Shown here: one piece after another, positions 38,801 through 45,036 of the stretch | Layout: each line of letters begins with the position of its first letter | Position numbering within the stretch: position 1 is the stretch's first letter | Origin: Ptychodera flava | Taxonomy: Eukaryota > Hemichordata > Enteropneusta > Ptychoderidae | Length of the DNA stretch: 64,000 bases | NCBI RefSeq assembly: GCF_041260155.1 | Contig: NC_091933.1 | Coordinates: forward strand, 28,088,433 to 28,152,432 | Direction: 5' to 3' | Program-made: the position numbers and the translations under genes | The notes under the pieces: generated by a model | The model's input: only the letters and a program-made list of their open reading frames with translations | Database searches by the model: none | Told to the model about the DNA's origin: nothing

Positions 38801-39617
38801 TGACTCAGTTTACTTAAAAGAATCACGGAATACACACACAAATGCATCCCAAGAGTTGTTTGAGAAAAAATGATGCATTGGACCGCTTTTGCTGCAAGGC
38901 AAGGTATTTGTTGAAAGATCTAATTCCAGTAATATTGTCACAAAAAACCTGACATCAGGCACACAGATTCTTACCCAACTGTCTGATCTCATGACAGGAC
39001 TGCCGTTAAACCATTTTTACCTCTATGGCTTCTCGCCTATCTGGAAACCAACTACCAGGTTTAGTTGCAAACTTACCTATCCCACAACCAACTATAAGTC
39101 TTCCTCCAAGTATGAAGTTTTCATCTGGTGCCACCCCCATGACAACTGCCCCGGCTGTAAAAATAAAACTCGCCAAAAGTATGGTTGGCCGCCTTCCGAA
39201 GAAGTCATTGAAGAAGGATCCGAGCAATGCAAACAATATCGCCCCTCCTATGGTGATACTGACGATTAGTTCTTCCCAGAAAGTATTCAAATAAAATTTG
39301 CGAACCAGAAGCAGCATGGCACCAGACACCACGCCGGTGTCGTATCCGAAAAGGAAGCCGCCGATGGCCGAAAAGGACGTCAGTAGATACAAGAAACATG
39401 GTTGCGATCTGTTTCTGGCTACAATTATCGCGGTCTGGTGTTCTGCGTTAGCCGTATCGTCGCCTGGACGTCGTCGAGTTTCGTCCTCGATCTCATTTAT
39501 GAGGGGTTGAGTTTCGGTCGTTCCGTTCCCGTTAAGTTGGCCTTCGTTATTTTCCAACGATACCATTTCGAGTTCTGTTTCTAGATTGCCGTTCTCCAAA
39601 GAGTTGCTGGGGTTCAT
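8258..39617 (-). CDS. SLC2A13: proton myo-inositol cotransporter (SLC2A13/HMIT-like), 5' part of gene
   Basis: A major-facilitator sugar transporter of the HMIT type, expected to import myo-inositol with protons across the plasma membrane. The exons found are 1B (39077-39617), 1A (34037-34472), 2 (12091-12250) and 3 (8258-8469). The hallmark motifs occur in order: GFLFGYDTG in TM1, GRRP after TM2, GRLIVG at the end of exon 1, GRLVTINN plus GGQF in exon 2, and PESPRWL in exon 3. All splice phases agree: 1A or 1B ends with one base of a Gly codon, exon 2 supplies two bases, and exon 2 ends with two bases of Arg completed by exon 3. The two first exons look like alternative starts. About the first half of the protein is present. 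The rest, including the large cysteine-rich loop and the C-terminal helices, is not found in the window. Confidence 0.88.
8470..12090 (-). other. SLC2A13-like intron 2
   Basis: A 3.6-kb intron. Apart from a TTAA-type MITE at 9286-9655 it contains nothing recognised. Confidence 0.8.
9286..9655 (-). mobile_element. TTAA-type MITE, copy 2 (reverse orientation)
   Basis: It begins TTAAGGTAGAATGCACCTC and runs as the reverse complement of the copy at 1368-1724. The 'CACTTTTGAGGCACA' end is at about 9622-9636. The last terminal bases are degraded, and no clean TTAA is seen on the right side. Confidence 0.65.
12091..12250 (-). CDS. SLC2A13: SLC2A13-like exon 2 (TM4-TM5)
   Basis: The exon is 160 bp with acceptor CATGTAG and donor GTAACG. 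It encodes (G)[12 protein letters not shown], then [18 protein letters not shown] and a short loop ending GWR, matching the corresponding part of animal SLC2A13. It is the shared partner for both candidate first exons 1A and 1B. Confidence 0.93.
12386..12573. mobile_element. MITE with AAAGGTATAC termini
   Basis: A 188-bp block starting AAAGGTATACAGTCACC and ending with the near-exact reverse complement (GGTGACAGTATACCTTT). The terminal inverted repeats are about 17 bp. No coding capacity. Its right end abuts the next MITE directly. Confidence 0.75.
12571..12870 (+). mobile_element. TTAA-type MITE, copy 3, 3' end decayed
   Basis: It starts TTAGGGGAGTATGCGCCTC and follows the 1368-1724 copy through the 'CAAAATGG' and 'AAACTAAGATGGTGAAA' landmarks, then diverges near 12870. 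It lies immediately next to the AAAGGTATAC MITE. Confidence 0.6.
13394..13537. repeat. 144-bp near-palindrome (foldback)
   Basis: The two halves are inverted copies with the centre at about 13465 (CGGCCTGCGGCCTCG). Each arm contains CTCTTCTGG and ATAAAGTCCAACCC landmarks and the AAAATGTC segment next to the centre. Arm identity is high but not perfect. Probably a foldback-type element or collapsed hairpin MITE. Confidence 0.8.
13619..13650. repeat. (GATT)n microsatellite
   Basis: Short run of GATT tetranucleotides, partly degenerate at the 3' end. Confidence 0.85.
18570..18641. repeat. (AC)n and (TC)n simple repeats
   Basis: A short AC run is followed by a TC/TG-rich pyrimidine tract containing CTCT and GTCT units. 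Confidence 0.9.
19007..20375. mobile_element. TIR-bounded element containing a ~146-bp tandem array
   Basis: A perfect 12-bp inverted repeat (TAGCTCCGCTGT / ACAGCGGAGCTA) brackets this 1.37-kb block. Inside, seven units each carry 'ACCAAAAATGGCAAAAATT', 'CTGTATACCAAATTTCAAAGCTAT' type landmarks. The ACCAAAAA landmark recurs at 19231, 19376, 19522, 19668, 19816, 19972 and 20118, that is at spacings of 145, 146, 146, 148, 156 and 146 bp. The unit is also present once in the dispersed repeat at 617-1269. The right end is a GAC/GACG-rich tract at 20266-20325. No coding capacity is supported. Confidence 0.75.
20266..20325. repeat. (GACGAC)n-rich minisatellite tract
   Basis: Imperfect GACGACGG units just inside the right terminal inverted repeat of the 19-kb element. 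Confidence 0.85.
20818..20862. repeat. short hairpin with CATAGAC arms
   Basis: The sequence TTTGACCATAGAC is followed about 20 bp later by its imperfect reverse complement TCTATGGTTTGA. A related CATAGACAGTCTATG occurs at about 43160. Possibly the remnant end of a MITE. Confidence 0.5.
20930..21200 (+). repeat. remnant of dispersed DNA element ending in AGCT...GAGCTAAAAA
   Basis: The block contains a GGACATACATCCGCACATAC tract and a short hairpin around AAGCTCTTTTTGGTATTTAT / ATAAAACCAAATATGAGC. The same hairpin end recurs at about 26925-26975 with other internal bases. This resembles the right end of the composite element at 617-1269 in layout (landmark module, CATA-rich tract, palindromic end). 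Confidence 0.5.
24690..24812 (+). repeat. fragment of the TTAA-type MITE
   Basis: Only the distal part of the family is present: the landmarks CTAAATATCTGTCCCCAAGG and GGCACA near 24779-24806. The left part has been lost. Confidence 0.45.
26181..26532 (-). mobile_element. TTAA-type MITE, copy 4 (reverse orientation)
   Basis: It starts TTAAAGTAGAACTGTGCCTTG and ends TTTGAGGCACATAGTACCTTAA, so both TTAA borders survive. Internally it matches the reverse complement of the 1368-1724 copy. Confidence 0.7.
28935..28980. repeat. (TC)n/(TG)-rich simple repeat
   Basis: Pyrimidine-rich CTCT and CTGT units. Confidence 0.85.
30086..30741 (-). repeat. dispersed composite repeat, copy 2 (inverted)
   Basis: Reverse-complement copy of 617-1269 with the same order of modules: palindromic TATAGACTATAGTCTATA end, CGTCCGGCGTC segment, TATG microsatellite, ACCAAAAA module and TIR-element end. 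Similarity is high throughout, so one of the two copies is fairly recent. Confidence 0.8.
30553..30968 (-). mobile_element. 0.42-kb deletion derivative of the TACCGTAAAAACC family
   Basis: The right terminus (TGTATAAACCCTATCAATTC) is at the low-coordinate end. At the high-coordinate end is the left terminus, whose reverse complement reads TACCATAAAAACCCTATCAC followed by GACCACTC motifs. Both ends match the termini of the 4.2-kb element at 52.9-57.1 kb, including the downstream CTCTATTTTTTT segment, so this is an internally deleted relative. Confidence 0.65.
31890..32115 (+). repeat. fragment of the TTAA-type MITE, copy 5
   Basis: Landmarks of the family survive in order (AAATTCAAATGGCTGCCAT, TGTGTTAA, GTCCCCGAGG), but the termini are gone. 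Confidence 0.5.
32779..32876. repeat. (AT)n microsatellite
   Basis: About 98 bp of alternating TA with one AA interruption near 32861. Confidence 0.97.
34037..34472 (-). CDS. SLC2A13: SLC2A13-like first coding exon, version 1A
   Basis: The ATG at 34472 opens a 145-codon exon (plus one base) ending at a GTAAAT donor. A 36-residue hydrophilic N-terminus is followed by TM1 with [10 protein letters not shown] (about residues 50-59), TM2, the GRRP loop motif (106-109), TM3 and GRLIVGIGI at the exon end. The exon is markedly CpG-rich compared with its surroundings, as are the ~100 bp upstream, which suggests a CpG-type promoter. The start is the first in-frame ATG. A second, at codon 7, would also be usable. 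Confidence 0.93.
34473..39076 (-). other. spacer between the two alternative first exons
   Basis: 4.6 kb holding a (CAA)n-bearing repeat at 35.77-35.91 kb and otherwise nothing recognised. I looked specifically for a second copy of exons 2 or 3 on the minus strand and saw none, which argues against 1B belonging to a complete separate gene here. Confidence 0.65.
35770..35912 (+). repeat. (CAA)n-bearing repeat, solo arm of the 43.5-kb foldback
   Basis: It contains TTATGTTCGTTGAATTTTAT, a long CAA tract (35806-35842) and the end AGATTTCTGGGTTCCCTGTG. The same order of landmarks makes up the outer arms of the foldback element at 43520-44693. Confidence 0.75.
39077..39617 (-). CDS. SLC2A13: SLC2A13-like first coding exon, version 1B
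   Basis: The ATG at 39617 opens a 180-codon exon (plus one base) ending at a consensus GTAAGT donor in the same phase as exon 1A. The cytosolic N-terminus is about 73 residues, acidic, and contains ETQPLI at residues 35-40, a match to the acidic dileucine sorting pattern. TM1 carries [10 protein letters not shown] (about 86-95), then GRRP and GRLIVGCGI follow. It is clearly homologous to 1A over the membrane part but differs at many positions and has a longer, unrelated tail. Confidence 0.92.
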
Positions 39618-41317
39618 GCCCCCATACCATACTACGGACAACCTCCGCTGTTGTCGCTGCGTTTACTTTCAACAAATGGCTGGCAAGCGAGAGTCCGTAC
39701 ACTGGCTTTGGCACACAACCAACTCGTGTCATGCGACTGAAGTCCAAAATAACTTATCTGAATCTCTTCCGTTGCAGGTTTTAGATTCTTTTAAAGTTCT
39801 GACACTATTCATAACTTGTCGAAATATATCCCGCGACCGCGGAAACCGTGACCCCGAACGCCAATGGGCCAAAGCTGCCAAAACACGGAGGGCGTAACGA
39901 GTCTGTTCAAGATGATACGGTGGAGTACAACACCAATCGCACTTCTATACTCGGAAGCAGCATAAGTGTAAGTGATTTGGTTGTTACTCACTCCATGACA
40001 TGAATACCAGTCTAAGGTACACTCATTACCATCGAAAATTTTAACTGACACGGCTAATTGCCAGGCAAATACTTTGGTGGTGCTCAGTCCTTGCAGCTGA
40101 CGTGTACGCGTGTTGCGTTGTTGCGCCGGAGTGTAAGGTCACAGTAACAAGTTTCTGTGCGCAGATGTAGTAACCTTTGACCCACAAGGTTCACAGCGAG
40201 GGCAGCAGCGAGGGCTGCGCTGCTGTACGGTACCACTAGGGCCACTGCTTGTGACACAGTGCTACTACACGAGCAAAAATTATGTACCGGTATTAACGTC
40301 AGTGTTACCAATTTGTGTTCAGATTTAAAATATATTAGGTTTGTTTAGAGTCAATTTTAACTACAATACATGCTGAATATTGCTTCTATTTGAAAACATC
40401 AGCATTTATATGACAATCTTATGCACACAGTGGAGGGACTGTGGGCATATGATAAGTCTTAAGCTTATATCGCGGAAACATTATTATGTCAATACAAACA
40501 TAGACAGTAGAGAAACAAATGATACATTCTGCATATTTTAAATATCTGAGTTGAGATTGGTATTCATTGTGACAAAAAATGATAATTAGGCCCTAAGCCT
40601 CAAAATTACCAATTTTATTTTGACATAGGCTATTAACCAAACAGGCTTTAAGTATGCCCCCAATAGATGCGAATATGTAATAAACAAATATCAAAATATC
40701 CTGTTTTCCAAGACTTTTCTTTGAATAAGACCCATTAAAGACCGAAAAAGTGTATAACACTGCCATAAGTGCCGAAATAGGCATGTAAATTCAAACGTTT
40801 AGACATCATTTTAGATTTCCCGCCATTTTCAAAAACTATTATCATATGACTGAGAAAGTAAAGATTACAACAACAAAATGTTGGCCATCGTGTGTTTTGC
40901 ATTCAAGTTAATGGCACCATGCTTGTTTCTGGTTTGATCACAATGTGTATGTGCAGGAAATACTTTCTTTCTTCTTCTTCTTTTTTTTTCTTTTTTTTTA
41001 CTTTTCCGGGGCGCCATTTTATGAGTTTTGCACCCGTTTATTATTCAGCCTGTTAAAACGTGTAGGCATTGTCCAAATCAGCGAGCAGTGATACTTCTGT
41101 ACACGTCCTTCAGTTAGCACATTTACACGAAACAATTTTTATTGAAAATAAAATCATTGAAATTCATAAAATTCACAGCTATTGGGGCTTTCAATAGGAT
41201 AAAATCAAATATACAACCGATAAAAATGAGCACCATCCTCTCCGGAGGGGCCTTCATCTAGTCTTTTTTGTAATTGGCCACAGACAATTTAGCATAACAT
41301 ACGGAAGCCTTTAGGAA

Positions 41318-41430
41318 TTACGGGGGTGGGGAATTGGGGGAGGGTCACTTTTTAGAAAACTGTCCGGGGGGTCACTTTTTATAAACCTATCTTCGGGGGG
41401 GGGGTGAGGGTCACTTTTAACAGAAGCTGA
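41318..41430. repeat. G-run repeat with GGGTCACTTTTT units
   Basis: Three imperfect units of a G-run followed by GGGTCACTTTT, including a run of about ten G at 41395-41404. Part of a G-rich repeat type also seen at 42.7 kb. Confidence 0.6.
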
Positions 41431-42699
41431 TTTTAAGGCCAAACCTTCGATTGTCCATGTCATATTTTCCGAATGGGCGATCACTGATGAAATACACTGA
41501 TTCTTTTAAATACATTCACATTATCGATAAGTTTCACAAGCAAATAAGATGCAGTGGTATCCTACTGAAACAACTTGAACAGTTAAAACTGATGAAACAC
41601 ATGGGACACAAACATATGGGACAAGAGGCAAAGTGTATATCAATTACCAAACGTCTATAAATATACAGATATTGTTAATTTTATATTGAAAAAAATTGTT
41701 CATAGTGCTCTTACAGACTACCATGTATAGTGAAACAATCATAGTATTTCGGTAAAATTCCAAAATCGAATTTCTTGTACACTCATGGAATTGTTTCCCC
41801 GGCAGCAGTTACTCGCTGTGGGTCATGATCTACGTAACAGCCACCACTAACGCGATAATGCTAAAGTTTATCCCTTAAATTTACAGTGTTTTGATATTTA
41901 TATGCCAACATACTGGAGCAAGTCGATGTTACCGTCTACGAAATCTTATTGTTACCACAGTAGAGGGGGAAATGCTGTCACCTAACATTGATATTTCATT
42001 AGCGCCCTCTCGCGATAGAGTTAAGAGTGGTTTCAAACTCAGCGTTATTCAAAGATTGTTTAATGGACGTCATTTATTTTGTTTAAATATTTGTGTCATA
42101 CACAGGTGCTGCTCAAGTAGAAGTAATAGTTATATAACAATAATCTAAGGGTATATACCAACCTACTCTCGTTCACTAAGTGTCCTGCTCACGATGCTCA
42201 TAATGATGACAAAAATTCTCACCAGAAAATATGAGAGGGAGGACCCCCTCTCGTTCTCTCCCCTGGGATGTTCTGGCAGTGTTGCTTAGTAAAACACAAA
42301 TTAAAAACGCCTCTCAGATTGCACCAGACTGCAACATTGCACAAATCAATTTCTAAAAAGTTTCCGTGCAAAATAGGGGACAGCCCCCTCTGACACTTTC
42401 CCCCTCAGCCTCTCGCATGTTCTCCCCCTCTACTTTCAAATTCTGTCAAGTCAGATGTCCTTGTGAAAACCCTGATACAAATCCAAATTAAACAATACTA
42501 TATGGTTGGATACTAGTTATATCACGAGCTTTTATATCTGTATGTTATTGTCACTTTGGATTTCATTTGTTGGCTTAACTTTTTTCAACCGTCGTGAGAT
42601 AATCGATGATAACCTAGCAGGGTACATCAGGATTTGAAAGGTCTTTACTATTGCTGTATTTTTGTAAACTTTACGAATACATGTATTGGTATTTAACTT

Positions 42700-42850
42700 T
42701 TCTACGTGGGGGTCAGTCAAACTTTCAGAGTTTGAGAGGGGGTCACTCAAATTCATCATGGTTGGCATTGGGGTACTCGAAATTTCAGGGTTTCCGATGA
42801 AATTCCTCCGACCCCCTCCCCAGGCCGTAAATAATGACGGCTCCCTAATA
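42700..42850. repeat. GGGGGTCACTCAAA-type repeat
   Basis: Repeated GGGGGTCAGTCAAA, GGGGGTCACTCAAA and GGGGTACTCGAAA units are followed by a CCCCCTCCCC tract and GGCCGTAAATAATGACGG. Resembles the 41.3-kb block in unit design. Confidence 0.55.
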
Positions 42851-43519
42851 CCGAGTTCTCAGCCTGGGAGGATGGGCCAAGTCACATTGCTGAAACCAAC
42901 ACTGTTATTACACAGATACTTATACATATTACGGGTGTGATGATACATGTGGACTACTTCGGTAGAGTAACACAACTGCCAGATGTGTAAAACATAAAAT
43001 CTTAACCATACAATCACATGACCAAATGCAATCTTAATGTAATCACGTGACGCAAATTGAAGGCTACCATATATTCATTAACTCATGGAAGTAAAATGAA
43101 ATCGACCATGATTAAGGCAAGGGAGCATTAAGGTGGTAAAAAGACGTCCCCTTATCCATAGACAGTCTATGCTTTATCCCTGTGATCTGAGAGCGAAAGC
43201 GTAGCCGTTTATTCTGTAAACTCACATAAAAATAATAACAGTATCGACATATAAACCCCGGCTACCTAACAAAGTGCACCGTGGCAAACAGCCATACTGT
43301 CATAGCTGCATCAATCATTTTTCAAGGTCACATAATTATGACTGACAATAGCTCCATAATATGCAGATATGCTAAAATAGCATTATGTCGCTCCAAAAAG
43401 CATCTGACACACAGCTCCTCTAATAGCACAAATGTTATGTTATCCAAAGAAGTAGCTCATTTAGTCTAATTATATAAGCTTATGATTATTCAAATATCAA
43501 ACCACCCCTTCGAGTATTC

Positions 43520-44693
43520 CACAGGGAACCCATAAATCTATAGTTGTTGTTGTTGTTGTTGTTGTTGGTATCGTCGTTTATGTTTACATTAATCGTGTTG
43601 TTGTTGTTTTTGTTACAGTTGCTCTTGACCAATACAATTCAACATAAATATTGTGTTGTTATTGATCAAACGTAATATAGATGTCCTAAGAAACACTACA
43701 ATGCTCTGAGTTCCTGTGCAACTCTCTCCAAACGTACACTCTCGTCAAATAGGAAGAGAGTATACTATTGGAGAGTTGCATACACAGGCGCTCGTTAGCT
43801 GTGTAGTCTGCTAGATCGATCGATTTTCTGCTCAATCAAGTGAGTATTTAGGTTCCATTGCAGTGGCGGGGATTTCGACTACGGGACTATAGATCGAGCA
43901 GAAAATCGATCGATCGAGCAGACTACCCAGCTAACGAGCGCCTGTGGTTTTACCAGAGGCGGCCCAAAAACTATTACTGAGTTTTTCTCACTGTTTTCTC
44001 TCTCATTTTCTCTCCTTTTCACGCTCTAACTGATCGGAGTAAATAAAATAAATGGTTATAGAGCCTAACCTAGCCTCTGTGACTCTTTATCTATTTTACA
44101 CCCCATTACAAGGACGTATATCTCTCATACACACATGCTGTAATTAATTAGTCAACACAACTAATTATGCTAATCCTGGACTTATCAGGGATTTTACGGG
44201 TTGGTCAACATCGCAAAAGATACGAAAGGTTACTACTCCTTTTTCATTTACATCTCTATCTTTGCAATGTTGGCCAACTCTTGATAAGTCCACGGATTAG
44301 CATAATTAGTTGTGTTGACTAATTAATTACAAGATGTGTATATGAGAGATAAACGTCCTTGCAATGGGGTGTAAAATAAATAAAGAGTCAAGAGGCTATA
44401 GGTTAGGCTACACAGTCATTTGCAGTCAGAGCATGAAGAAAGGATAGGGACAGACAGTGACAGAGAAAACAGAGAAAACTCAATAGTAAGCTTATCAATA
44501 GTGTATGGGCCGCCTGTGGTTTCACAGGGTCAATACTGATAGCGTCCTTAGTGTTATGACATCTACATTACGTTTGAAACAACAACAACACAGCAGTTAT
44601 GTTCGTTGAATTTTATTGGTCAACAACAACACAACTTATATAAACATAAACAATGCCAACAACAACAACAACTAGATTTCTGGGCTCCCTGTG
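43520..44693. mobile_element. 1.17-kb foldback element with nested palindromes
   Basis: The outer termini are CACAGGGAACCC and its inverse GGGCTCCCTGTG, flanked by GAGTATTC on the left and GAGTGTTC (sharing the terminal G) on the right, an imperfect 7-8 bp target duplication. Outer arms hold GTT/CAA trinucleotide tracts. Inner arms pair across the element (for example TAATTAATTAGTCAACACAA at 44142 with its inverse ending near 44329), with the centre at about 44235. A separate hairpin of about 164 bp (43783-43946) interrupts the left arm. TIR form and TSD length recall hAT-type non-autonomous elements. No coding capacity. Confidence 0.85.
43783..43946. repeat. hairpin inserted in the left arm of the foldback
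   Basis: The CACAGGCGCTCGTTAGCT arm and its inverse AGCTAACGAGCGCCTGTG enclose a second matching segment around GATCGATCGATTTTCTGCTC. It has no counterpart in the right arm, so it arrived later or was lost there. Confidence 0.8.
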
Positions 44694-44821
44694 AGTGTTC
44701 ACGCCGTTCTATGTTGAACAGTGAGTGACCTAATTGGAGGGAGTGATCAGCTCCAGGAAACTGGGTTGACCTAGGCACAGTTTATGCATAAACAGCACAG
44801 TGCACTTTGAAAACAAGCAGT

Positions 44822-45036
44822 ATGGAGCTGGGGCGGGTTCACCAGGCTCTTAAACTTTTCCCTCGGATACTCAGTTACCGAAATTGGACGAGTTCTTTCA
44901 AGCGTCGCATGTTTGTGACCACTACGGTGTCTCAGCAACAATTGAAACCTAACAGGGACTCCATTCTAAAGCAAGAGGTTCTGAGATTCAACCCGAAAAC
45001 ACCCGTCGAGTCTGCCGTAACTCCTCCTTCCAGCTG
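44822..45036 (+). CDS. oxygenase exon 1, leader and N-terminus
   Basis: ATG at 44822, 71 codons plus two bases of Trp72, donor GTAAGA. The leader has ten Arg/Lys and one acidic residue in its first 45 positions. An open frame extends a few codons 5' without another ATG, so this start is chosen. Confidence 0.85.

Larger units (their letters stand above)
39618..43519. other. intergenic region between SLC2A13-like 1B and the foldback cluster
   Basis: The upstream side of the minus-strand exon 1B and of the plus-strand oxygenase gene lie back to back here. The region near 39.8-40.2 kb is relatively CpG-rich and may hold the 1B promoter. Two G-rich repeat blocks occur at 41.3 and 42.7 kb. No gene is supported. 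Confidence 0.6.

Noticed and set aside
39077..39617. Reading exon 1B as a separate full-length transporter gene
   Set aside because: No downstream exons of its own were found between 34.5 and 39.0 kb, and its phase fits the shared exon 2.
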